Source of the DNA: Noviherbaspirillum massiliense JC206
Lineage (GTDB): Bacteria > Pseudomonadota > Gammaproteobacteria > Burkholderiales > Burkholderiaceae_D
Length of the DNA stretch: 64,000 nucleotides
Reading direction: 5' to 3'
Assembly: GCF_000312045.1 (NCBI RefSeq)
Contig: NZ_HE978634.1
Coordinates: 928,337 to 992,336 of the forward strand
Shown here one piece after another: positions 8,756 through 16,969 of this stretch (its first letter is position 1; every line of letters starts with the position of its first letter). The position numbers and the translations under genes are program-made. The notes under the pieces were generated by a model. The model saw nothing but the letters and a program-made list of their open reading frames with translations. It was not told the DNA's origin and ran no database searches.

Positions 8756-8990
8756 TCAGCAGCGGTCTTGCACTCCTTCGGGCTTCACCAAAGGCCCGCT
8801 CATCCTCCAATCCCCAGCACGTCTTATTTTCCCGTTTCAATCGGAATGTCCAAGACGAATGCAGTGGTTCTTTCGCAGCCCTTCACCTGAAAATTGAACT
8901 GAAGAAAAGCAGAGCGGTCTATTGGTCGTTTTTCATGCCGGTTTCTCCATCCGGAGTGCCTTCCATATCAGACCTACTCCTTTGTCAGAC

Positions 8991-9824
8991 ATGTTTTCCC
9001 GCTTTCCTGCTCTTTCAGCTTCCGTCGTAGTGCTTTCTCTGTTAACAAGCTGCGGCGGCGGCGGGGGAGGCGGCTCAAGCGGGAACACGGCGTCGACGAC
9101 ACCGGAACAACACATCCCCGTTGTTGCGACAGAATCGGCGCCTATTGGGCCGCTCGTCGATGTGGCGGCCCTCAACCTGATGCCACTCTCGCAAAATGAC
9201 AGCTGGGTCTACGACATTACCGATGCCAATGGCAACCTGATCGGTGCGGGGGACAGAATCGCAGTCCAGTCTTCCACCGATGCAGGCTCTACGCAAGCTC
9301 AATTGCTCGAGGTCGAGCATCTGAATCCCGGCGGGATCACGGCCCTGGTCAAGACGGCCAATGGTGTATTCCATGACTACACTACAGATGCCGAGCTCCC
9401 TTCGGAAACGAGACAGCAGATAGGCTTGGTGCGCGAGTACGCATTTCCTACCTATGCAATAGGCGAAGCCCGGACAGTTGTTCGACAGGGCGTATGGAAT
9501 GAAGACAGGGATGGAGATGGCCAGTTCGAGCAATTCCGTCTGGAATACACGCAGATTTTCCGTGGATTCGAATCCTTTGCCTTGCCCTGGAATGCGACGG
9601 TGTCGGCGGCAAGGTTTTCCAACGCGTCCCGCATGACCGTCACCAACTCCGGGAGCGGAGAAGTAAGCGGCATCGTTTTTTCGGAAGAAGCCTGGCTTGC
9701 GCAGGGTCTCGGGCCGGTGAAATTCATTCGCCACGCCGAAGATGTCCAGGGAAATACAGTCAAGAATCTGCAGACCTGGATGATCAAAACGCTTGATGTC
9801 GGCGGCCGGATCTTGCCGGAGTAA
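8991..9824 (+). CDS. putative lipoprotein of unknown function
   Basis: 277 residues from the ATG at 8991; no clear ribosome-binding site is seen and the start is uncertain. The N-terminus (MFSRFPALSASVVVLSLL) is a signal peptide ending in a lipobox LTSC, so the mature protein would start at Cys followed by seven Gly and a Ser/Thr-rich stretch. The remainder (for example MPLSQNDSWVYDITDANG, and an acidic DRDGDGQFEQ stretch resembling a calcium-binding loop) suggests a beta-rich periplasmic or surface domain. I do not recognise the family. It stands alone between maiA and the tRNA-Arg gene. Confidence 0.65.
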   Translation: MFSRFPALSASVVVLSLLTSCGGGGGGGSSGNTASTTPEQHIPVVATESAPIGPLVDVAALNLMPLSQNDSWVYDITDANGNLIGAGDRIAVQSSTDAGSTQAQLLEVEHLNPGGITALVKTANGVFHDYTTDAELPSETRQQIGLVREYAFPTYAIGEARTVVRQGVWNEDRDGDGQFEQFRLEYTQIFRGFESFALPWNATVSAARFSNASRMTVTNSGSGEVSGIVFSEEAWLAQGLGPVKFIRHAEDVQGNTVKNLQTWMIKTLDVGGRILPE

Positions 9825-9849
9825 GAATTGGGAATTGGGTGCAGAGATC

Positions 9850-9924
9850 TGGTCCCGCCGCCGGGAATCGAACCCAGATCTAGCGCTTAGGAGGCACTCG
9901 TTCTATCCATTGAACTACGGCGAG
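9850..9924 (-). tRNA. tRNA-Arg (anticodon CCU)
   Basis: On the minus strand the 75-base sequence folds as a tRNA: acceptor CTCGCCG pairing with CGGCGGG, D arm GTTC/GAAC, anticodon arm AGTGC-CTCCTAA-GCGCT with anticodon CCU (reads AGG), and T arm with loop TTCGATT. The encoded 3' end is ACCA. The first base pair is C-G rather than the usual G-C. Confidence 0.93.
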
Positions 9925-10129
9925 ACGCGGATGACTGAATGAATTTATAGTCACGCCCGAGATTATAGCCGAGACCCCGGGCAGAGATCATGGAATTGCA
10001 ATGCAGACGGGATTCTTCCTTGCAGAAGGAAGGAACAATGGGCCGGTTCTATACCGGCCCCGGTCTCGGTACAATGCGGACTTTCCTTATCATTGTGATG
10101 CGCATGGGCCCTCATGCGCGATTTTCCCT

Positions 10130-12043
10130 ATGGCTGTCATTTCTCTCACCAATGCGCAACTCGCATTCGGACATGTTGCCCTGCTTGATCATGCGGAATT
10201 TTCCCTTGATGCCTCGGAACGCGTTGGCTTGATCGGCCGTAATGGAACGGGTAAATCGTCCTTGCTGAAAATTATCGCGGGCCTGGCCAAGCTGGATGAC
10301 GGCTTGATGGTCATGCAGCAGGGCATCAGGATTGCTTATGTGGCCCAGGAGCCGCAGTTTGCTCCCGAGGTGACGGTATTCGATGCAGTCGCTTCGGGCA
10401 TGGGTGAACTACCAGTCTTGCTCGCGGAATACAACGAACTGGTGGGAAAGCTCGGCGAGGGCGAGGATGAAGCGGTCATGGAGCGCATGCATGTGATCCA
10501 GGCCAAGCTGGATGCGGCGGATGCATGGAATCTTTCCAACCATGTCGAAACCACGCTGGCGCGCTTGAACCTGGACAAAGATGCCTTGATGGGCACACTG
10601 TCAGGCGGAACGCAGAAACGTGTCGCTCTGGCTTGCGCACTGGTCAGTTCTCCTGACGTATTGCTGCTGGACGAACCAACCAACCATCTCGACTTTACTT
10701 CCATCCTTTGGCTGGAAGGGCTGTTGCGCGAGTTCAAGGGCAGCGTGCTGTTCATTACCCACGACCGCTCTTTCCTGGACAACGTTGCCACGCGCATCGT
10801 CGAACTGGATCGCGGGCGCCTGCTGTCCTTCCCGGGCAACTTCAGCGCCTATCAGACACGCAAGGCGGAGCAGCTCGAGATCGAGGCGGTCGAGAACGCG
10901 AAGTTCGACAAGTTCCTCGCACAGGAAGAGGTATGGATTCGCAAGGGCGTCGAAGCGCGGCGCACCCGCAACGAAGGCCGGGTCAGGCGGCTCGAAGAGC
11001 TGAGGCGCACGCGCTCTGCGCGTCGCGACCAGCAGGGGCAGGTGAAGCTGGATGTGGCGGCTGGCGAACGCTCGGGCAAGATCGTTGCCGAACTGGCGGA
11101 TGTCAGCAAGCGCTACGGTGAAAAAATCATCGTGAAGGATTTCAGCGCAACGATCCTGCGCGGCGACAAGGTGGGCCTGATCGGACCGAATGGCGCCGGC
11201 AAGACCACGCTGCTGAAGCTGATACTTGGCGAAGAGAAGCCTGATTCCGGAACCGTCAAGCAGGGCGCGCGGCTACAGATTGCCTACTTCGACCAGATGC
11301 GCGCCCAACTGAATGATGAGGCGAGCCTGGCCGACACGATTTCGCCAGGCAGCGACTGGGTGGAAATCAACGGCCAGCGCAAGCATGTGATGACATATCT
11401 AGCGGATTTCCTGTTTGCGCCGGAGCGCGCACGTTCGCCGGTGAAATCGCTGTCGGGCGGTGAACGCAACCGTCTGCTGCTCGCGCGGCTGTTCGCCAAG
11501 CCGGCCAACGTACTCGTGCTGGACGAACCGACCAACGACCTGGACATCGACACCCTGGAATTGCTGGAAGAACTGCTGAGCGAGTACAGCGGCACGGTGT
11601 TCCTTGTCAGCCATGACCGCACCTTCCTTGACAACGTGGTGACTCAGGTAATTGCTGCCGAGGGCAATGGATTGTGGCGCGAGTATGTCGGCGGCTACAG
11701 TGACTGGGAACGGACGCGGCCGCAACCGAAAGCGGCCGAGCCGGCAAAGGGAGCGGTAAAGGCGGAGGCGAAGCCGGCGCAAAAGGAAACGCAGGCAGCG
11801 CCCCCAACCAGGCAAAAAAAGCTGAGCTACAAGGAGCAGCGCGAGCTGGAAACTTTGCCGGGCCTGATTGCCCAGCTGGAGGAGGAGCAGAAGACGATTT
11901 CGGAACGGCTTGCCGACGCCGATCTATACCGGCAGCAGCCGGAGGAAGTGCAGCGCCTGAACCAGCGTTATGCGGAAATCGATGTGCTGCTGCTGCAGAG
12001 CCTGGAGCGGTGGGAAGAGATTGAAGCGCGCAGCAAGGCGTAG
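10130..12043 (+). CDS. uup: ABC-F family ATPase Uup
   Basis: 637 residues from the ATG at 10130; an upstream in-frame start adds 43 residues unlike the family. It has two ABC domains and no membrane segment: Walker A GRNGTGKS at 36-43 and GPNGAGKT at about 351-358, ABC-F type signatures LSGGTQKRVALA and LSGGERNRLLLAR, and Walker B LLLDEPTNHLD and LVLDEPTNDLD. The linker between the domains is the ABC-F P-site tolerance region. A C-terminal domain after a Lys/Ala/Pro-rich tether (KKLSYKEQRELETLPGLI, then LNQRYAEIDVLLL) is the DNA-binding coiled coil of Uup. ABC-F proteins act on ribosomes or, for Uup, also influence transposon excision. Confidence 0.92.
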   Translation: MAVISLTNAQLAFGHVALLDHAEFSLDASERVGLIGRNGTGKSSLLKIIAGLAKLDDGLMVMQQGIRIAYVAQEPQFAPEVTVFDAVASGMGELPVLLAEYNELVGKLGEGEDEAVMERMHVIQAKLDAADAWNLSNHVETTLARLNLDKDALMGTLSGGTQKRVALACALVSSPDVLLLDEPTNHLDFTSILWLEGLLREFKGSVLFITHDRSFLDNVATRIVELDRGRLLSFPGNFSAYQTRKAEQLEIEAVENAKFDKFLAQEEVWIRKGVEARRTRNEGRVRRLEELRRTRSARRDQQGQVKLDVAAGERSGKIVAELADVSKRYGEKIIVKDFSATILRGDKVGLIGPNGAGKTTLLKLILGEEKPDSGTVKQGARLQIAYFDQMRAQLNDEASLADTISPGSDWVEINGQRKHVMTYLADFLFAPERARSPVKSLSGGERNRLLLARLFAKPANVLVLDEPTNDLDIDTLELLEELLSEYSGTVFLVSHDRTFLDNVVTQVIAAEGNGLWREYVGGYSDWERTRPQPKAAEPAKGAVKAEAKPAQKETQAAPPTRQKKLSYKEQRELETLPGLIAQLEEEQKTISERLADADLYRQQPEEVQRLNQRYAEIDVLLLQSLERWEEIEARSKA

Positions 12044-12049
12044 CGCCGA

Positions 12050-12892
12050 TCAGTTCAAGCGTTTGCAGGCTTCGCGCAATTCTGGCAATTTGCTGCGCAG
12101 GAGTTCCGCGTCAGAGGCATAGGGGCGCTCGGCAAGATAGGCTTCCAGATCCAGCAAGGCCGCCTGCGGGCATTCGAGGTTGGCATATGCCAGCCCGCGA
12201 TCGCGCCGTTCGGTGATTTCGTTGGGTAGCAGAATCACGAGGCGCTGCTGTACACCCAGCAGTCTTTGCCAGAGCATGTGCTCGACGAACAAGGCTTTAA
12301 GGTTGCGCAGCATGCGCGCCAGAATTTCGCGCGGGCGCGCCGATTGCAGGTAGGTGCCAAGGGGAATGTCGCCGCCGGCATAATGCTGCTGCTCGAAATA
12401 CGGCTCCAGCCGCTCTTCCAGTTCTTCCCGTGACAGGCTGGCGCCGTTGAAAGGGTCAATCACGATGTCCCCGGCCTGTATCGACAGCTTCATCAGGAAA
12501 TGGCCCGGGAACGAAATGCCCTTGATGTTCAAGCCGATTTGCTGGCCCAGTTCCATGTAAAGCACGGCAAGCGAAATCGGAATGCCGCGGCGCGTGCTGA
12601 GAACCCGGTGCAGGTAGCTGTTGTCCGGATCGTAGTAATCATTCACGTTGCCGGCAAAGCCAAGCTCGTTGTAGAAGAAGTGGTTCAGCAGGCGCAGTTT
12701 CTGCACACTGGAAGCGTCGGCTGCAAGGCGCCGCCGCAGTCGGGCGGCAAGGATGTCGACTTCTGCCTGGGTCGCTGCAAGATCGAGTTGCGGGTCGGCA
12801 TCCTGCGCGATTGCCAAGGCCGCCTCGAACAAGGGGATGGAATCATCCTGCTGAACGAGCGAAGCGAAGTAATCGAGAGCTTTGATCTCCAT
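12050..12892 (-). CDS. sirB1: SirB1-family transglutaminase-like / TPR protein
   Basis: 280 residues from MEIKALDYFASL. The N-terminal half matches the SirB1 transglutaminase-like domain: FFYNELGFAGNVNDYYDP, LHRVLSTRRGIPISLAVLYM, GISFPGHFLMKL and DPFNGASLSREEL. The C-terminal quarter (DRGLAYANLECPQAALLDLEAYL) is a TPR-like repeat. The invariant Cys of true transglutaminases is replaced, so a catalytic role is doubtful. The function is not known in detail. It is convergent with uup (7-base gap) and follows murJ on the same strand with a 67-base gap. Confidence 0.85.
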   Translation of the reverse strand: MEIKALDYFASLVQQDDSIPLFEAALAIAQDADPQLDLAATQAEVDILAARLRRRLAADASSVQKLRLLNHFFYNELGFAGNVNDYYDPDNSYLHRVLSTRRGIPISLAVLYMELGQQIGLNIKGISFPGHFLMKLSIQAGDIVIDPFNGASLSREELEERLEPYFEQQHYAGGDIPLGTYLQSARPREILARMLRNLKALFVEHMLWQRLLGVQQRLVILLPNEITERRDRGLAYANLECPQAALLDLEAYLAERPYASDAELLRSKLPELREACKRLN

Positions 12893-12959
12893 ATGAAGAC
12901 CATAATATAACCATGTCGCCCGCAACGAAAGGGCGGACGGTCATCGAGTTCGATGAGAA

Positions 12960-14510
12960 TCAGGAGGCAATCCGCTTGAAGTCCCTGAGGCGGAAGCCCA
13001 TGATGAACAGGGCTGCGAAATAAACCGCTCCGCAGGCAGCCATGACGAAGGCAAGTGCGCCTACGCGCATGAGCGGATGGGCACGTAGGGCTATCCAGTC
13101 GAAATGTCCGGCTGTCCACAGAGCGGTTCCGGCAAGCAGGAACAATGCACCGGTCAACTTGATCAGGAACAAGCCCCATCCTTGTTGTGGCTTGTAAATG
13201 CCGCGTCTGCTCAGCCCCCAGTAAAGCAGACTTGCATTAAGGCAGGCTCCGACGCCGATCGATAGTGCGAGACCCGCGTGTGCAATCCAGGGCACGAACA
13301 GCAGGTTCATGACTTGTGTGGCAATCATCACGAGAATCGCGATTTTCACGGGCGTCTTGATGTCCTGTTTCGCATAGAAGCCGGGCGCGAGAATTTTTAC
13401 CAGAATTAACCCGATCAGACCCACGCCGTAGGCAATCAGGGAGCGACTGGTCATTGCGACGGAAAGCGCGTCGAACTTGCCGTAATGATAGAGCGTCGTC
13501 GTAAGCGGCACGGACAAGGTTGCCAGTCCGACTGCAGCTGGAAGTGCCAGCAGGAAGGTCAGGCGCAAGCCCCAGTCGAGCAGGGCGGAGTACTCTCCCG
13601 CGTCGCCCTCGGCATGTGCCTTGGAAAGGCTGGGCAAGAGGATCGTGCCCAATGCAACTCCCAGCAATGCAGTTGGCAATTCCATCAAGCGATCCGCATA
13701 CCCGAGCCAAGACACGCTGCCATTTTCCAGGTGCGAGGCAATGTTCGTGTTGATGATGATGCTGAGTTGCGATACTGACACTGCAAACGTAGCTGGCACC
13801 ATTTGCTTCAGAACCCGCCGTACTCCCGGATCGGCAATTGCTGCTCGAACATTCCAGCTGATGCGCGGAAGCATGCCTATCCGGCGCAGGGACGGAAACT
13901 GAATGGCCAGTTGCAATGTGCCGCCAACAAATACTGCAATGGCAAGTGCGTAAATCGGTTGCCGCATATGCGGTGCGAGGAACAGCGACGCGGCGATGAA
14001 GGACAGATTCAGAAGGACCGGTGTAACGGCAGGGATCTTGAACTGGCGCCAGGTATTCAGGACGCCGCCTGCCAGCGCCACGAATGACATGAAACCGATA
14101 TAAGGGAACATGATCCGCGTCATCAGCACTGAGGCATCGAATACGCGCGGCTCGGATTTGAAGCCGGTTGCAATCAGGTAGACGACGAGGGGCGCAGCCA
14201 CAATGCCGGCAAGACAGGTCAGGACCAAAGCCCATGCGAGAATGGTGGCGACGTGGTCGACCAGCTTTCGAGTTTCCGCTTCGCCCTTCTGGTTCTTGTA
14301 TTCAGCCAGTATGGGAACGAATGCTTGCGAAAAGGCGCCTTCGGCGAAAAGGCGGCGCAACAGGTTGGGAATGCGGAAGGCGACGTTGAAGGCATCAGTG
14401 TATGCCGATGCGCCGAAAGCCCGTGCGATCAGAAGCTCCCTTACCAGCCCCGTCACGCGCGAAATCATCGTCATGCCGAAGATCGCGGCAAGCGTTTTAT
14501 GCAGATTCAT
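12960..14510 (-). CDS. murJ: lipid II flippase MurJ
   Basis: 516 residues from MNLHKTLAAIFGMTMISRVT, with about 14 hydrophobic segments spread along the length. The N-terminal motif SRVTGLVRELLIARAFGASAY, AFNVAFRIPNLLRRLFAEGAFSQAFVPI and the GVALGTILLPSLSKAHAEGD segment are MurJ hallmarks. It moves lipid-linked peptidoglycan precursor across the inner membrane. The start at 14510 was taken over an in-frame ATG three codons upstream. It is divergent from rpsT, which is the arrangement known in several beta-proteobacteria. Confidence 0.95.
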   Translation of the reverse strand: MNLHKTLAAIFGMTMISRVTGLVRELLIARAFGASAYTDAFNVAFRIPNLLRRLFAEGAFSQAFVPILAEYKNQKGEAETRKLVDHVATILAWALVLTCLAGIVAAPLVVYLIATGFKSEPRVFDASVLMTRIMFPYIGFMSFVALAGGVLNTWRQFKIPAVTPVLLNLSFIAASLFLAPHMRQPIYALAIAVFVGGTLQLAIQFPSLRRIGMLPRISWNVRAAIADPGVRRVLKQMVPATFAVSVSQLSIIINTNIASHLENGSVSWLGYADRLMELPTALLGVALGTILLPSLSKAHAEGDAGEYSALLDWGLRLTFLLALPAAVGLATLSVPLTTTLYHYGKFDALSVAMTSRSLIAYGVGLIGLILVKILAPGFYAKQDIKTPVKIAILVMIATQVMNLLFVPWIAHAGLALSIGVGACLNASLLYWGLSRRGIYKPQQGWGLFLIKLTGALFLLAGTALWTAGHFDWIALRAHPLMRVGALAFVMAACGAVYFAALFIMGFRLRDFKRIAS

Positions 14511-14626
14511 GGGGCGCAATTATAGCCGCTCGGCTGCTGCAGATGATGGTGGGCAAGCGGGACGATGGCGGGAACGCCATGTCGGCGCGCGTGTTCGCGG
14601 GGCAGTTGGGGTAGGTTGCGCAAGGT

Positions 14627-14655
14627 TTGCCCATTTTTCAAAAAGCCGTTATAAT
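14627..14655 (+). promoter_or_regulatory. sigma70-type promoter of rpsT
   Basis: TTGCCC, 17-base spacer, perfect TATAAT (14650-14655). It gives a leader of about 60 bases before rpsT. Confidence 0.75.
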
Positions 14656-14722
14656 TCACGGCTTTAAAAAATTCTGTTTCGTAATCTGCATAAGCAGGCG
14701 AATCCCGTCTTAGGAAATACAC

Positions 14723-14986
14723 ATGGCAAATACCGCACAAGCGCGCAAGCGTGCTCGTCAAGCAGTCAAGCAAAACGCTCACAATTCCAGCCAGCGTTCG
14801 ATGCTGCGCACGGCGATCAAGGCTGTCCGCAAGGCCATTGAAGCCGGCGACAAGGCTGCGGCTTCCACAGTGTTCCAATCTTCTGTGTCGACGATCGATC
14901 GTATCGCTGACAAGAAAATCATTCACAAGAATAAGGCTGCTCGTCACAAGAGCCGCCTGGCTGCTGCCCTGAAGGCACTGGCCTGA
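14723..14986 (+). CDS. rpsT: 30S ribosomal protein S20
   Basis: 87 residues, the usual S20 size: [21 protein letters not shown] at the start, the [19 protein letters not shown] helix and a C-terminal [17 protein letters not shown]. It binds 16S rRNA early in small-subunit assembly. A strong promoter lies upstream and a clear terminator (15036-15070) downstream, so it is a single-gene transcript. Confidence 0.97.
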   Translation: MANTAQARKRARQAVKQNAHNSSQRSMLRTAIKAVRKAIEAGDKAAASTVFQSSVSTIDRIADKKIIHKNKAARHKSRLAAALKALA

Positions 14987-15035
14987 TTCTGCATTGCCAG
15001 TCCCGCTTGCATGCGGGAAGGTGGTAGTGAAATAC

Positions 15036-15070
15036 AAAGCCCGCATGACCTTAGTCGTGCGGGCTTTTTT
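15036..15070 (+). terminator. intrinsic terminator of rpsT
   Basis: Stem GCCCGCA (15039-15045) with TGCGGGC (15058-15064), followed by six T. A second small hairpin (TCCCGC / GCGGGA, 15001-15018) lies just upstream. Confidence 0.85.
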
Positions 15071-15137
15071 CGTCTGATCTTCGCTCTGCGCGTAGCTTTT
15101 TTTGCTTACGCGAGTGCCTAGCGTCGGATGGCACGGC

Positions 15138-15593
15138 TTATTTCGCCTGGGGGAGGCCTCCGATGACGCTGCCGGGCTTGATATTCTTTTGCTGGAACCA
15201 ACCGGAATTCATTTCAAGGGCATAGCGAATCGGCTTCTTTGCGCAATGCGAGTCAGTAGTCTGCGGCTTCATGTCTTCGATGTTGACGATTTTCCCGGTT
15301 TCTTCAATGAAGGCCACGGACAAGGGGATCAGAGTGTTCTTCATCCACATGCAGACCCCCGCAGGCGCATCGAATAGAAACAGCATCCCTTCGTTGGGTC
15401 CCATTTTTTCGCGGAACATCAAGCCTTGCTGGCGTTGAGCGGGCGTGACTGCAACTTCAGCCTTGATCACATGCATTCCGGCATTCAGGGAAATTGTCGG
15501 AAATCTGACTTCTGATTGGGCGAAGCCGGTCATAGAAGTCATACCAATGATTGCTGCGGCAAGACCGAAGTGGTAACGGAAAAATTTTTTCAT
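15138..15593 (-). CDS. exported DUF192 protein
   Basis: 151 residues from MKKFFRYHFGLAAAIIGM, which is a signal peptide (cleavage likely after GFAQS). The mature part is a DUF192 domain: AEVAVTPAQRQQGLMFREKM, GMLFLFDAPAGVCMWMKNTL and PLSVAFIEETGKIVNIEDM, with the C-terminal NSGWFQQKNIKPGSVIGG. The function of DUF192 proteins is not established. An in-frame ATG 96 bases upstream would bury the signal peptide and was not used. Confidence 0.88.
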   Translation of the reverse strand: MKKFFRYHFGLAAAIIGMTSMTGFAQSEVRFPTISLNAGMHVIKAEVAVTPAQRQQGLMFREKMGPNEGMLFLFDAPAGVCMWMKNTLIPLSVAFIEETGKIVNIEDMKPQTTDSHCAKKPIRYALEMNSGWFQQKNIKPGSVIGGLPQAK

Positions 15594-15712
15594 CGTCGGA
15601 AACGCGAGGCAGTAGTTTGACGGGCGAAGCTGAATAAAGTCGAAACCTCGTTTTTTGTCTGCATATGGGCGACGAACAGACAACGGCACTTCTCAAGTAT
15701 TAGAACCAAAAT

Positions 15713-15739
15713 AAAAAGGCAGGACAAGCCTGCCTTTTT
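15713..15739 (-). terminator. intrinsic terminator of the small Ala/Lys-rich gene
   Basis: A perfect 11-bp stem (AAAAAGGCAGG / CCTGCCTTTTT) with the loop ACAAG. Its A and T tails make it potentially bidirectional. It lies 18 bases beyond the stop codon of the minus-strand gene at 15758-15943. Confidence 0.85.
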
Positions 15740-15757
15740 ACTGAAGCGAAGAGCTGA

Positions 15758-15943
15758 TTACTTGGAAGCAGCAGGAGCAGCTTTCTTGGCTTTCTTGACT
15801 TTCTTGACTTTCTTGGCTTTCGGTGCGGAAGCAGCCGGAGCGGAAGTGGCGTCAGCCGGAGCGGAAGCAGCAGGAGCAGCGTCAGCGGCGAAAGCGGAAG
15901 CGGCAAACAGGCCAGCGATCAGAGCAGCGATCAGTTTTTTCAT
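15758..15943 (-). CDS. small secreted Ala/Lys-rich protein
   Basis: 61 residues: an N-terminal signal peptide (MKKLIAALIAGLFAASAFA), a mature segment built from Ala/Pro/Ser (ADAAPAASAPADATSAP) and a Lys-rich tail (KAKKVKKVKKAKKAAPA). The mature product would be about 42 residues, strongly basic and probably disordered, reminiscent of histone-H1-like or acid-shock type tails, but I do not recognise a named family. A ribosome-binding site (GAGGGAC) and a clean terminator (15713-15739) support a real gene. Confidence 0.75.
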   Translation of the reverse strand: MKKLIAALIAGLFAASAFAADAAPAASAPADATSAPAASAPKAKKVKKVKKAKKAAPAASK

Positions 15944-16189
15944 TTTCGGTCCCTCAAATTGACATGTTGATCAAACGTTGATTCTGACGAATCACTTCCA
16001 TTAACGCGGCGGTGCATTGCCGGTTGACATGATTTGAGCTGAAATCAATTTTGTGGGGCCGAATCGCGATGTTGGCACTTATAAAAAGTTAATTAATTGC
16101 AAAATGACAAAACGTTGAATTGAAAACGTGTGTATGTCCGGAAATTCAGCTCACTCTACTTGATCTTTGTGTAGCGCGATTTTCTCGCG

Positions 16190-16744
16190 TCACAATTCTG
16201 CAGTTGAAATTTCCCTCCATTCGCCTGGCCACAACGGATGTGTGGTTAGTGAAATGTTTCCTATTGCGATTCGGACCAGTCGCAAGGTCGGCAGTCCGAC
16301 TGCCGCCGTCATCCGCCTGACTTGGCGGTTTTTTCCTTCTAAAAGTGTAATAGCAAGCCAACTTGTCGGTTTATCGAGGCGATAGCGAATTGGTGGATTT
16401 CGAGACCAAAGCCAGTCGGGCGCTTGAATCTCTGTTGCCTGGCATGGCTGGGTGACAAAATCCCCGAGGTCAAGGGGGGCTTGGAGCTTCCTCAGAAGAG
16501 CGGCACTCGGCTTTCCTTCGACTTGCGCAATATAAGTCTTGGGCTGTTTATGACTCGGGTGGCTGATTTCATGCTGCAGATGGCCTTCATCCGTTAGTAG
16601 CAGCAGGCCTTCACTGTCCGCGTCAAGTCGCCCTGCGGGGTAGATGTTGGGAATATCTAGGAAGTCCGCCAAGGTTTTCCTAGTGGGGTGAGGTGAAAAC
16701 TGGCACATCACTTGAAAGGGCTTGTTAAATAGGATGAGTGCCAT
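16190..16744 (-). CDS. rluE: 23S rRNA pseudouridine synthase, RluE type
   Basis: 184 residues from MALILFNKPFQVMCQFS; upstream in-frame starts add residues outside the fold. It lacks the S4 domain of RluB/RluF, as RluE does. The catalytic motif PAGRLDADSEGLLLLTDEG carries the essential Asp, followed by LQHEISHPSHKQPKTYIAQVEG and the C-terminal EGKNRQVRRMTAAVGLPTLR. It makes a pseudouridine in 23S rRNA (position 2457 in E. coli). Confidence 0.9.
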   Translation of the reverse strand: MALILFNKPFQVMCQFSPHPTRKTLADFLDIPNIYPAGRLDADSEGLLLLTDEGHLQHEISHPSHKQPKTYIAQVEGKPSAALLRKLQAPLDLGDFVTQPCQATEIQAPDWLWSRNPPIRYRLDKPTSWLAITLLEGKNRQVRRMTAAVGLPTLRLVRIAIGNISLTTHPLWPGEWREISTAEL

Positions 16745-16889
16745 AAAGTCAGCTTGGAACAGGAAAGTCGGAAATTGTACTGCCCTGGACTGATTCATTC
16801 TGCCGCAAGGGGTCAGCAATTAGACAAGGGTTCGTAAAATTAATGGCATCTAGTAAAATAGTAGTGCATAATACGAAATGCTCTCTTAT

Positions 16890-16903
16890 GTCTTATATAA
16901 GAC
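16890..16903. promoter_or_regulatory. 14-bp perfect palindrome upstream of icd
   Basis: GTCTTATATAAGAC lies 66 bases before the icd start codon, in an AT-rich region. Its symmetry and place suggest an operator for a dimeric regulator (GntR-family sites often look like this). From memory, similar TCTTATATAAGA motifs occur before TCA-cycle genes in beta-proteobacteria; this could not be checked here. Confidence 0.5.
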
Positions 16904-16969
16904 CTGCAGCTTGAATACAAAAAACTTTAAGCGCAGCACTTCTCTTTCTCGCCAATTCCGGAGATCTCG

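Noticed and set aside
9925-10129. promoter of tRNA-Arg (TATAAA-like boxes on the minus strand)
   Set aside because: Several TATA-like boxes fit, but none has a convincing -35 element at the right distance.
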